From positions 1 to 25,361 of the forward strand of contig JAPLBK010000094.1 in assembly GCA_026392775.1 (NCBI GenBank): 25,361 bases of DNA. Reading direction: 5' to 3'. This DNA comes from Actinomycetota bacterium (GTDB lineage: Bacteria; Actinomycetota; Actinomycetes; Nanopelagicales; Nanopelagicaceae). Made by a program: the position numbers and the translations under genes. How positions within the stretch are numbered: the stretch's first letter is position 1; each line of letters starts with the position of its first letter. Under the pieces are notes generated by a model. That model was not told where the DNA came from. It saw nothing but the letters and a program-made list of their open reading frames with translations, and did not search any database. Below, piece after piece: positions 15,241 through 24,647 of the stretch.

Positions 15241-17282
15241 GTTCAATGCCTGGTTGGTCAGAGATGGATGATCGCGTAGTTGCGCATGCTCGTGCCTTAG
15301 CAGCCGATGCCGTTCAAAGAGTTGGTAATGGGCACCCAGGTACAGCTATGTCATTGGCTCCAGTGGCTTATACGCTCTTTCAGCGCCACCTAATTCATGA
15401 TCCTTCAGATCCACAGTGGATAGGTCGCGATCGATTCATACTCTCGTGCGGCCACTCATCACTGACTCTTTATACTCAACTTTTTTTAAGTGGTTATGGT
15501 CTTGAGTTAAAAGATCTTCAGGAGTTTCGCACATGGGGTTCACTCACTCCGGGTCACCCAGAGTTTGGCCACACTGACGGCGTAGAAATGACCACCGGTC
15601 CCCTTGGTCAAGGTCTTGCAACTGCTGTTGGCATGGCTATGGCAGCTCGGTTTGAGCGCGGACTACTCGATCCCCAGGCATCTGCTGGAACATCTGTTTT
15701 TGATCACTGTATTTGGGTTATCTGCTCTGATGGCGATCTGCAAGAAGGCGTAAGCGCCGAAGCATCTTCTTTAGCCGGAACACAAGAGCTTGGTGCATTA
15801 AATGTAATTTATGATGACAACCGCATTTCGATCGAGGGTGATACACATACTGCATTTACTGAAGATGTCTCTGCTCGATACCGCGCCTATGGCTGGCATG
15901 TCATAGATGTGGCAGCTTCTGCAAATGGAAATGTAGATATCGCCGCCATTGATGCTGCGATGGTTGCAGCGAAGAGAGAAACTTCAAAACCATCTTTAAT
16001 CCGCATGAAATCAGTTATCGCTTGGCCAGCACCTAAAGCCCAAGGAACAGCTAGTTCTCATGGCTCTGCACTTGGTGATGAGGAAGTTGCTGCAACTAAG
16101 GCGGCTCTAGGTTTGAATCCGGAAGAAAAATTTGCAATGCCTGCAGATCTTCTGGCCCATGCTCGCTTAGTAAAAGATCGTGCTGCACAGGTGCGTAAGG
16201 TATGGGATACAAAGTTTGCAGCATGGCAATCTAGTAATCCAGAGCAATCAAAACTACTGGCGCGTTTGCGCACTAGAGCCTTGCCTGCTGGCTGGGATAA
16301 AGACATTCCGATATTTTCTCCAGGAAAAGATGTTGCAACTCGCGCGGCATCGGGCCAAGTCATTAATGCAATTGCAAAGCATCTACCTGAGTTCTGGGGT
16401 GGCTCCTCTGATTTAGCGGGATCTAACAACACCAGCATTGATGGTGGCGGCTCGTTCTTGCCCGCAACTAGTGCCATGAAAGGTGCTCATCCTTATGGTC
16501 GAATTATTCACTTTGGAATTCGTGAACATGCCATGGGATCAATTCTCAATGGAATTGCGCTCCATGGATTAACTCGCGCATTTGGTGGAACCTTTGCAGT
16601 ATTTAGCGATTACATGCGCCCCGCTGTTCGCCTTGCAGCGTTGATGAATATTCCTTCCACATTTGTCTGGACGCATGATTCAATCGGTGTGGGCGAAGAT
16701 GGACCAACTCACCAACCTATTGAACATTTTGCGGCTTTGCGCGCAATTCCGGGTTTAGATGTCATCCGCCCTGGTGATGCTAATGAAGTTGCTGAAAGTT
16801 GGAAGAAGATTCTTACTCGAGGCCGCGCTGCAGGAATCCTATTATCGCGCCAAAACCTTCCTGTTTTGGATCGAACCAATTGCGCTCCTGCCTCTGGCAC
16901 TGCCAAGGGTGCCTATATTCTGAAAGATGCCGCTAATCCAAAGGCGATTCTGATTGCAACTGGCTCTGAAATATCTCTAGCAATTGATGTGCAGAGTGCG
17001 TTGGCGAGTGAAGGAATTGCAGTTCGTGTAGTGAGCGCACCATGTCTTGAATGGTTTAGCGAACAAGAGCAAAGCTATAAAGATGAAGTACTAACACCTT
17101 CAATAAAATTAAAAGTCAGCATTGAGGTGGGAATTGCTCAAGGCTGGCACCAGTTAATCGGTGACAATGGAATTGCAATTTCCCTTGAACACTATGGGGC
17201 TTCAGCTGATGCTAAACGCTTGTTTAAAGAATTCGGTTTCTCTGTGGAAGCAATCGTTATCAAGATTAAGGCAGCTCTCTAA
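15237..17282 (+). CDS. tkt: Transketolase
   Basis: A thiamine diphosphate enzyme that moves two-carbon units between sugar phosphates in the non-oxidative pentose phosphate pathway. The 681 residues contain GHPGTAMSLAPVAYTLF near the N-terminus, GHPEFGHTDGVEMTTGPLGQG, the cofactor region SDGDLQEG followed by YDDN, and the central pyrimidine-domain GIREHAMGSILNG. AGGA sits about 10 bases upstream inside the end of ctaA, and the start overlaps the ctaA stop (ATGA), so a respiratory and a sugar gene are coupled. tal follows with no gap. Confidence 0.97.
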   Translation: MSSMPGWSEMDDRVVAHARALAADAVQRVGNGHPGTAMSLAPVAYTLFQRHLIHDPSDPQWIGRDRFILSCGHSSLTLYTQLFLSGYGLELKDLQEFRTWGSLTPGHPEFGHTDGVEMTTGPLGQGLATAVGMAMAARFERGLLDPQASAGTSVFDHCIWVICSDGDLQEGVSAEASSLAGTQELGALNVIYDDNRISIEGDTHTAFTEDVSARYRAYGWHVIDVAASANGNVDIAAIDAAMVAAKRETSKPSLIRMKSVIAWPAPKAQGTASSHGSALGDEEVAATKAALGLNPEEKFAMPADLLAHARLVKDRAAQVRKVWDTKFAAWQSSNPEQSKLLARLRTRALPAGWDKDIPIFSPGKDVATRAASGQVINAIAKHLPEFWGGSSDLAGSNNTSIDGGGSFLPATSAMKGAHPYGRIIHFGIREHAMGSILNGIALHGLTRAFGGTFAVFSDYMRPAVRLAALMNIPSTFVWTHDSIGVGEDGPTHQPIEHFAALRAIPGLDVIRPGDANEVAESWKKILTRGRAAGILLSRQNLPVLDRTNCAPASGTAKGAYILKDAANPKAILIATGSEISLAIDVQSALASEGIAVRVVSAPCLEWFSEQEQSYKDEVLTPSIKLKVSIEVGIAQGWHQLIGDNGIAISLEHYGASADAKRLFKEFGFSVEAIVIKIKAAL

Positions 17283-18368
17283 ATGTCTGTAGCCGATGTA
17301 GCTAAAGGCGGAACCTCAATCTGGCTCGATGATTTATCCAGGGCGAAGATTTCAGGCACCGATGCGCATTCACTGCCCTCACGTATCGCTAACTCTGGCG
17401 TAGTAGGAGTCACAACTAATCCTTCTATATTTGGCGCAGCCATAGCTGGGGCCGATGAGTACACCGCTGATATTGCAGCGATGAAATCCGCATCCGTTGA
17501 TAACGTTGTCAAGAAACTGACTACCGATGATGTGCGATCTGCTTGTGATCTCTTCAAAGAGATCCACTCATCAACTAAGGGTGTTGATGGACGAGTGAGT
17601 ATTGAGGTTGACCCTCGTCTTGCCCACGATACCGATGCCACAATCGCCCAAGGCAAAGAGCTCTGGTCAATTATTGATCGCCCTAATTTGATGATCAAGG
17701 TGCCTGCAACTCTTGAAGGCTTACCTGCCATTACCGCACTTATCGGCGCAGGTATAAGCATTAATGTCACTTTGATCTTCTCAGTTAAGCGATATGGCGC
17801 AGTAATTGATGCTTACATAGCCGGAATAGAAGCTGCGACAAATCCCACACATGTGCATTCAGTTGCATCGTTTTTTGTTAGCCGCATCGATTCGTCTGTT
17901 GACGCACTTCTTAAAAAAGATGGCTCAGAGGCTGCCACCTCCCTGCTTGGAAAAGCAGCTATTGCTAATGCCCATCTTGCTTACCAACTCTTTGAAGAGA
18001 AGTTCTCCTCCCCGAGATGGCAAGCACAACTTGCCCGCGGTGCACATAAGCAACGTCCGCTTTGGGCTTCAACTGGCGTCAAAGATCCCACATACGATGA
18101 CACTCGCTACGTTGTTGAACTAATTGCTCCAGACACCGTGAACACCATGCCTCAATCAACATTAGATGCCGTGATTGATCACGGCAAAGTGCGAGGCAAC
18201 ACCATTACTTCAAACTATGTGGCAGCTGTGGAAGTCCTCAAAGGTTTATCAGCTCTCAACATCTCACTTGATGCGGTGACAACTGAACTTGAGGTGGATG
18301 GTGTGAAGAAATTTGCCCAGGCATGGGATGAATTGCTCGCTAACGTGAAAGCAGCTCAACAGGGATGA
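17283..18368 (+). CDS. tal: Transaldolase
   Basis: Moves a three-carbon dihydroxyacetone unit between sugar phosphates. The 361-residue protein is of the longer actinobacterial/cyanobacterial type: TSIWLDDLSR at 11-20, VTTNPSIF at about 43-50, and the Schiff-base K139 in NLMIKVPAT. The C-terminal half contains RGAHKQRPLWASTGVKDP and PDTVNTMP. The ATG directly follows the tkt stop, with AAGG about 10 bases before. The stop overlaps the pgi start (ATGA). Confidence 0.96.
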   Translation: MSVADVAKGGTSIWLDDLSRAKISGTDAHSLPSRIANSGVVGVTTNPSIFGAAIAGADEYTADIAAMKSASVDNVVKKLTTDDVRSACDLFKEIHSSTKGVDGRVSIEVDPRLAHDTDATIAQGKELWSIIDRPNLMIKVPATLEGLPAITALIGAGISINVTLIFSVKRYGAVIDAYIAGIEAATNPTHVHSVASFFVSRIDSSVDALLKKDGSEAATSLLGKAAIANAHLAYQLFEEKFSSPRWQAQLARGAHKQRPLWASTGVKDPTYDDTRYVVELIAPDTVNTMPQSTLDAVIDHGKVRGNTITSNYVAAVEVLKGLSALNISLDAVTTELEVDGVKKFAQAWDELLANVKAAQQG

Positions 18369-19894
18369 TAAAGATTTCAGGAGATGCGATCAAAGACATT
18401 GATCGCAGTGATGTGCGCTATCACGCTTTGCTTGACGCTCACTTACGCCTAACCAAGAAAGACTCAACGATTTGGGGCGCTGCTGCCCAGGCTGAAGCCT
18501 CCGTTCGTTTAAATTGGATAGATCTTCCTGAAAGTTCGAGAGATCTCTTGCCCGTACTTGATGCCCTCTATGCAAAGCATCGCAACAAAAACAATGTCAT
18601 TTTGTGCGGCATGGGTGGGTCATCTCTTGGTCCAGAGGTTATCGCACGGAGTTTCAAGAAGAAGCTGTTTATTCTTGATTCAACTGATCCAGACTATGTC
18701 GCCCATGCACTTAAGGGTGATTTAGCAAAAACTGTTGTAGTCGTAAGTTCTAAATCTGGTTCAACAATTGAAACCGCTTCACAGCGCGCACTCTTTGAAG
18801 ATGCATTCACCCAAGCAGGCCTTGCACCACACAACCATATGGTCATCGTTACTGATCCAGATTCACCATTGGATAAGCAAAGCCGCGCAGCCGGATACAC
18901 CGTCATCAATGCCGATCCAAACGTTGGGGGACGCTTCAGTGTTCTCAGTGCTTTTGGCTTAGTTCCATCAGCTCTTATTGGTGTAGATGTCTCAGTTCTT
19001 CTTGATAACGCCAGCGATGCAAAGAACGCATTCCTTAAAGACTCAACGTTGGTCGTAGATATTGCATACCTACTTGCCTATCACGCTGGACAATACCTTT
19101 CCTATACCGATGATGGCTCTGCAATGCCGGGCTTAAGTGACTGGGCTGAGCAGTTGGTGGCCGAATCAACTGGTAAGAATCAAGTGGGACGACTTCCTGT
19201 AGTAATTGAAAAAGCCGCAACAAATCCAAATGTATTTTCCATTGCATATGCCGGTTCTGCTGATTTAGTCGTAGAGGCAGACCTTGCTGCTCAATTCATT
19301 ATTTGGGAGTGGGTAACCGCCCTCGTTGGAGCAGCACTTGAAATAGATCCTTTTAATCAACCCAATGTCACTGAAGCAAAAGAACAGACATCTGCATTGC
19401 TTAAGGAATGGGGCGGCGTATCGCCTGTCTTTACTGCCCCGCATACTGATGGTGCTGTAGAGATATTTGGAGAGGGCGTTGATCTTGCCAACTCACTCAA
19501 GCTCTTTACTCATGGCATCCACAAAGATGGTTATGTAGCGATCATGGCTTATCTAGATCGCAAAGATGAAGCAAGGATTTCAGATATCAGATCCATACTT
19601 TCAGAGAAAATCGGCAAGCCAGTTACCTTTGGTTGGGGGCCACGTTTTCTTCACTCCACTGGACAGTTCCACAAAGGTGGTCAGCAAAATGGATCATTCC
19701 TACAAATTACTGGAACGCCATCAACAGATATTGCAATCCCAGGACAGGTCTTTGGTTTCAAGACTTTAGTTGCAGCTCAAGCGCTGGGTGATGGAAAAGC
19801 GCTTGCCTCAAGAAAATGCCCGCTCCTTCGATTTAATTTAGCAAATCGCAGTGCGGGTATAGACCAACTTCTTGATGCTGTAAAAAAGATTTAG
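18365..19894 (+). CDS. pgi: Glucose-6-phosphate isomerase
   Basis: Interconverts glucose 6-phosphate and fructose 6-phosphate at the branch between glycolysis and the pentose phosphate pathway. The 509-residue protein has the two sugar-isomerase (SIS) domains: GMGGSSLGPEV at about 82-92, VSSKSGSTIET at 127-137, VGGRFSVLSAFGLVP further on, and the C-terminal LHSTGQFHKGGQQNG. The first domain differs from the E. coli type; this form occurs in many Actinobacteria. The start overlaps tal by ATGA. The gene ends tail to tail with rbpA, overlapping it by four bases, and no zwf follows. Confidence 0.95.
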   Translation: MIKISGDAIKDIDRSDVRYHALLDAHLRLTKKDSTIWGAAAQAEASVRLNWIDLPESSRDLLPVLDALYAKHRNKNNVILCGMGGSSLGPEVIARSFKKKLFILDSTDPDYVAHALKGDLAKTVVVVSSKSGSTIETASQRALFEDAFTQAGLAPHNHMVIVTDPDSPLDKQSRAAGYTVINADPNVGGRFSVLSAFGLVPSALIGVDVSVLLDNASDAKNAFLKDSTLVVDIAYLLAYHAGQYLSYTDDGSAMPGLSDWAEQLVAESTGKNQVGRLPVVIEKAATNPNVFSIAYAGSADLVVEADLAAQFIIWEWVTALVGAALEIDPFNQPNVTEAKEQTSALLKEWGGVSPVFTAPHTDGAVEIFGEGVDLANSLKLFTHGIHKDGYVAIMAYLDRKDEARISDIRSILSEKIGKPVTFGWGPRFLHSTGQFHKGGQQNGSFLQITGTPSTDIAIPGQVFGFKTLVAAQALGDGKALASRKCPLLRFNLANRSAGIDQLLDAVKKI

Positions 19895-20232
19895 TCTTCG
19901 TCATCTCCACGAAGTTTGCGCAAAGCCTCTTCTAGAATTTTTTCGCCTTCAGCATCGGTACGACGCTCTTTAACGTAGGCAAGGTGAGTCTTATATGGCT
20001 CATTTTTTACTGGGCTAGGTGGATTGTTGCGATCGCGTCCTGCTGGGTAGCCACACTTTGGGCAGTCCCACTCAGCTGGAATAACTACAGTCTCTTCAAC
20101 AGCAAATGATGGACGAACTTCATGACCATTAGCGCAAAAATATGAAACATAGGCGCGAGCAATCGAATCACCGCGTTCTGCCTCGCCCATTGGGCCGGCG
20201 CCGACTCGGCTTCCACGAATTGCACTTGCCAT
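19891..20232 (-). CDS. rbpA: RbpA-family RNA polymerase-binding zinc-ribbon protein
   Basis: RbpA-type proteins bind the principal sigma factor and RNA polymerase and stabilise the open complex; they are specific to Actinobacteria. The 113-residue protein begins MASAIRGSRVGAGPMGEAER, has Cys pairs consistent with a zinc ribbon (FCANGHE and WDCPKCG), and ends with KTHLAYVKERRTDAEGEKIL, the sigma-contact-like helix. From memory this N-terminus fits a secG-linked subgroup, distinct from the studied M. tuberculosis RbpA (Rv2050), so it may be a paralogue rather than the main RbpA. AAAGGAG lies 6 bases before the ATG. It is the last gene after secG. Confidence 0.8.
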   Translation of the reverse strand: MASAIRGSRVGAGPMGEAERGDSIARAYVSYFCANGHEVRPSFAVEETVVIPAEWDCPKCGYPAGRDRNNPPSPVKNEPYKTHLAYVKERRTDAEGEKILEEALRKLRGDDED

Positions 20233-20268
20233 GTATTACTCCTTTTTTTAAATTTTGAATTAAAAGTT

Positions 20269-20496
20269 TTACTTAAGAACAAGACTTAAGCCAACAACGA
20301 GTGCGAACCACAGTCCACCAGCAACGATTGTGATGCGATCTAGATTGCGCTCAACTACTGATGATCCACCGTAGTTAGTTGAGATTCCGCCACCGAAGAG
20401 GTCGGATAGTCCGCTGCCCTTGCCCTTATGCAAAAGGACGAGCAGAATCATGATGACACTTGTTATGACGAGCAAGATTGATAGAGCTAATTTCAC
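20269..20496 (-). CDS. secG: Preprotein translocase subunit SecG
   Basis: SecG is the small auxiliary subunit of the SecYEG channel. The 75-residue protein has two hydrophobic helices (about 3-22 and 53-73) joined by the family loop HKGKGSGLSDLFGGG. It starts with GTG, supported by AAGGAG 9 bases upstream. It follows tpiA after 57 bases and precedes rbpA by 36, in the tpiA-secG order common in Actinobacteria. Confidence 0.94.
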   Translation of the reverse strand: MKLALSILLVITSVIMILLVLLHKGKGSGLSDLFGGGISTNYGGSSVVERNLDRITIVAGGLWFALVVGLSLVLK

Positions 20497-20553
20497 GTTG
20501 TCGAACTCCTTGTTTCGTAGAGGGTAAGGATACCTGCAAAATCGGTCGCAGCC

Positions 20554-21330
20554 TTACTCTGCTTGCGCGTGGAACTTCACAATCTTGGCTAATTCCTCAG
20601 GGTCCAGGCTCGCTCCCCCGATAAGGGCGCCATCCACATCGCTCTTTTTCATGATTTCTGAGATGTTAGAAGATTTCACTGAACCGCCATAAAGGATTCG
20701 CATATTTGATGCAATCTCAGCAGAACCAATATTTTCAACCTCTTCACGAATAGCAGCACAGACTTCTTGAGCATCTTCTGGTGTAGCAACTTTGCCTGTA
20801 CCAATTGCCCACACTGGCTCATAGGCAATAACGATCTTCTTGAGCTCTGGCTTAGTAAATCCTTCAAGACCTGCGCGAACTTGGCGAATCACATGACTGA
20901 CATGGGCCCCAGATTCACGAATCGCTAATTCTTCACCAACACAAAAGATTGGAATCATCTCATTAGCAAGAGCGGCCTTAATTTTGCGATTAATAAGTGC
21001 ATCAGATTCACCGTGAATAGCACGGCGCTCAGAGTGACCAATAAGAACAAATGTGCAACCGAGCTTGTGCAACATCGAACCTGCGATATCGCCAGTAAAT
21101 GCTCCACTTGCCTCTGGTGAAAGATCTTGTGCACCATAAGTAAGGCGCAAGCGATCTCCGTCAATCAAGGTTTGAATAGAGCGAATATCCGTAAAGGGAG
21201 GAATGATCGCAACATCAACTGCGTCATAGTCCTTGTCATCAAGTGAGTAAACCAACTTCTGGGCAACTGCAATTGCCTCAAGGTGATTGAGGTTCATCTT
21301 CCAGTTTCCAGCCATCAATGGTTTACGCAT
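20554..21330 (-). CDS. tpiA: Triosephosphate isomerase
   Basis: Interconverts dihydroxyacetone phosphate and glyceraldehyde 3-phosphate. The 258 residues hold the catalytic set: N9 and K11 (GNWKMN), H99 (IGHSERR) and E171 (AYEPVWAIGTGK, with flexible loop 6), and the phosphate-binding GGSVKSSN. AAGGAG is 5 bases before the ATG, and the pgk stop is 9 bases upstream. It is the third gene of the gap operon. Confidence 0.97.
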   Translation of the reverse strand: MRKPLMAGNWKMNLNHLEAIAVAQKLVYSLDDKDYDAVDVAIIPPFTDIRSIQTLIDGDRLRLTYGAQDLSPEASGAFTGDIAGSMLHKLGCTFVLIGHSERRAIHGESDALINRKIKAALANEMIPIFCVGEELAIRESGAHVSHVIRQVRAGLEGFTKPELKKIVIAYEPVWAIGTGKVATPEDAQEVCAAIREEVENIGSAEIASNMRILYGGSVKSSNISEIMKKSDVDGALIGGASLDPEELAKIVKFHAQAE

Positions 21331-21339
21331 GAGTGCTCC

Positions 21340-22526
21340 TTATAAGCCAAGTGCTTGAAGACCAGGAAGTTCCTTGCCCTCTAAATATTCTAACGATGCA
21401 CCGCCACCAGTTGAAATATAACCGAACTCTGAGTCGGCAAAGCCCAGAGCACGCACCGCAGCAGCTGAGTCTCCCCCGCCAACAACTGACATACCTGAAA
21501 CCTTGGTTAACGCTGCCGCAACTGTCTTCGTGCCAGCAGCAAAGTTAGCAAATTCAAACACACCCATGGGACCATTCCAAAATACTGTCTTGCATTTTTC
21601 GATTTCAATTGCAAAAGCTTTAGCCGACTCAGGGCCAATATCTAGGCCCATTTGATCTGCTGGAATTGCAGCGGCTGGAACTAAGGTTGGCGTGGCATCT
21701 GCTGAGAAAGTGGGTGCAATAACGATGTCAGTGGGAAGAATCAGTTTCACGCCGTTCTTCCGAGCACTCTCAATTAAGCCTTTAACAACATCAAGCATCT
21801 CTATTTCAACAAGTGATGTGCCGATCTCTTTACCCTGGGCTTTAAGGAAGGTGAAAACCATTCCTCCGCCAATAGCTAAAACATCTACCTTTCCAAGTAG
21901 ATTTTCAATCACACCTAATTTGTCAGAAACCTTTGCGCCACCTAGAACTACTCCATAAGGACGCTCTGGATTTTGTGTGAGTTTTTTCAATACCTCTACT
22001 TCAGCTGCAACTAATGTGCCAGCAACATGAGGCAAAAGCTTTGGAAGATCAAATACTGAAGCATGCTTGCGATGAACAGCGCCAAAACCATCTCCAACAT
22101 ATGCATCAGCTAGCTTTGCTAATTGACCTGCAAACTCTGCTCGCTCAGACTCTTCTTTACTTGTCTCGGCTGAACTAAAGCGAATATTTTCTAAAAGAAG
22201 TATCTGACCAGGCTTTAGAGCTTGAACTGCTTCTGTGACTACATCCCCAACAACTTGCTTCGGAAAAATAATCTCTTGCCCTAGTAATTCCCCTAAACGC
22301 TTAGCAACTGGTTCTAGCGATAGCTCTGGTTTCACTTCACCCTTTGGACGACCTAAGTGTGCAGCAATGACAATCGATGCACCCTTTTCAAGCAAAGTTT
22401 GAATAGTAGGAAGCGAGGCTTTAATACGACCATCATCTTTAATCACACCATCTTTTAATGGGACATTCAGATCACAGCGTAGAAAAACCCGTTTTCCTGC
22501 TACATCAAAGTGTGCAAGATCTGACA

Positions 22527-22527
<1 letters not shown>
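21340..22527 (-). CDS. pgk: Phosphoglycerate kinase
   Basis: Makes ATP from 1,3-bisphosphoglycerate. With the ATG at 22527 the protein is 395 residues, beginning MSDLAHFDVAGKRVFLRCDLNVP; RCDLNVP and HLGRPKGE form the substrate site, GGAKVSDK lies mid-protein, and the C-domain carries FWNGPMGVFEF and GGGDSAAAV for the nucleotide. The frame is open for 19 more codons upstream, inside gap, but family alignment and the TAATG overlap with the gap stop favour 22527. Confidence 0.97.
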
Positions 22528-23543
<1,016 letters not shown>

Positions 23544-23548
23544 TCATG

Positions 23549-23569
23549 GGGCTTAAAATGAAAAAGCCC
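23549..23569 (-). other. Second hairpin in the gap leader, exclusive with the first
   Basis: GGGCTT and AAGCCC are perfectly complementary around a 9-base loop. On the minus strand the GGG at 23567-23569 is shared with the 3' arm of the terminator-like hairpin, so both cannot form at once. The second stem would also absorb most of the T-run that follows the first. This arrangement resembles a terminator/antiterminator pair; function is not shown. Confidence 0.4.
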
Positions 23570-23609
23570 AAACGTTGAAATATGCATTAAATCTGCCACA
23601 ACGTTGGGG
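23567..23609 (-). terminator. Terminator-like hairpin in the gap leader
   Basis: On the minus strand CCCAACGTTG pairs with CAACGTTTGGG (10 bp with one bulged base) around a 21-base loop, and the stem is followed by CTTTTTCATTTT. It lies just downstream of the extended -10, so it may act on transcripts from that promoter. It could also end transcription coming from whiA. The loop is long for a classical terminator. Confidence 0.45.
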
Positions 23610-23620
23610 TCTTAGGCATC

Positions 23621-23629
23621 ATCATATCA
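23621..23629 (-). promoter_or_regulatory. Extended -10 promoter of the gap operon
   Basis: On the minus strand TGATATGAT has the TG-n-TATnnT form of an extended -10, with TATGAT matching TATAAT at five of six positions. No good -35 is seen, which is usual for this class. Transcription would start near 23614, giving a leader of about 90 bases before gap. Confidence 0.55.
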
Positions 23630-23665
23630 GTGGCTATTGCGTGAACTCTTCAGTAATAGCGCACC

Positions 23666-24643
23666 CTAATTCAACAAATCAGGGGAAAGCCCGCTCTCCG
23701 TATCGGGAATTCCCAGTTCTCCTGCACGCTTATCAGCCATTGCCAATAGGCGGCGGATTCGCCCAGCTATCGCATCCTTGGTCATGGGTGGAACCGCCAG
23801 AGAACCCAGCTCCTCAAGGGAGGCTTGCCCGTGATTTATGCGAAGCTCACCCGCTTCCTTTAAATGATCAGGAATTGTTGGACCCAGAATCTCCATCGCA
23901 CGCTGCACGCGCGCTGCAGCAGCAACGGCTGCTCGAGCAGAACGACGCAGATTTGCATCATCAAAATTTGCTAAGCGATTAGCTGTTGCGCGAACTTCAC
24001 GGCGCATGCGGCGCTCTTCCCATGCAAGTACTGATTCATGTGCACCAAGACGTGTGAGTAGAACTCCAATTGCATCACCATCGCGAATCACAACGCGATC
24101 CACACCGCGAACTTCCCTAGCTTTTGCCACAATTCCCATTCGACGCGCCGCACCCACTAACGCCAGCGCCGCTTCTGGTCCCGGACATGTAATTTCCAAT
24201 GAAGAGGAGCGTCCAGGTTCAGTGAGTGAACCATGTGCAATAAAAGCACCGCGCCAAGCTGCCTCTGAATCACAGATGGCAGCAGAGACTACTTGAGGAG
24301 GCAATCCTCTTACGGGGCGACCGTTGGCATCTACTAAACCTGTTTGCCTAGCTAGTGCATCTCCGGCTTCGATGACACGAACAACATAACGTGAACCTTT
24401 TCTAAGGCCACTAGATGAGAGCACTGCTAAATCAGATCCATGACCATAAATATCAGCGATATCTTTTCTGAGTCTGCGCGCACTTTGAGAAGTATCTAAC
24501 TCAACTTCAATCAAAATCTTGCCTGCAGCAATATGCAGACCGCCAGCAAAGCGAAGCAGTGAGGAAACCTCGGCTTTGCGACAACATGGCTTGGTAATAG
24601 AAACACGACTGAGTTCGTCCTTCACTGATGCCGTCATTGCCAT
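23666..24643 (-). CDS. whiA: Sporulation-type regulator WhiA
   Basis: WhiA is a DNA-binding protein that works with WhiB in developing Streptomyces and is present in nearly all Gram-positive bacteria, also non-sporulating ones. With the ATG at 24643 it has 325 residues: an N-terminal degenerate LAGLIDADG-type domain ([18 protein letters not shown] to about 210) and a C-terminal helix-turn-helix with [25 protein letters not shown] at 24655 would add four residues and overlap yvc[11 protein letters not shown] at 24643 fits the family start. It lies 4 bases after yvcK, the conserved yvcK-whiA order. The role here is unknown, since no development is expected in a streamlined cell. Confidence 0.95.
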   Translation of the reverse strand: MAMTASVKDELSRVSITKPCCRKAEVSSLLRFAGGLHIAAGKILIEVELDTSQSARRLRKDIADIYGHGSDLAVLSSSGLRKGSRYVVRVIEAGDALARQTGLVDANGRPVRGLPPQVVSAAICDSEAAWRGAFIAHGSLTEPGRSSSLEITCPGPEAALALVGAARRMGIVAKAREVRGVDRVVIRDGDAIGVLLTRLGAHESVLAWEERRMRREVRATANRLANFDDANLRRSARAAVAAAARVQRAMEILGPTIPDHLKEAGELRINHGQASLEELGSLAVPPMTKDAIAGRIRRLLAMADKRAGELGIPDTESGLSPDLLN

Positions 24644-24647
24644 GGGG

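Noticed and set aside
17279..17770. A 163-codon open frame antisense to tal, and similar ones antisense to tkt and sufS
   Set aside because: They lie fully inside well-supported genes on the other strand, with no ribosome site or recognisable domain.
19880..19905. AAGA-TTTAG-TCTT as a shared terminator between pgi and rbpA
   Set aside because: A four-base A/T-rich stem is too weak to be called a terminator.
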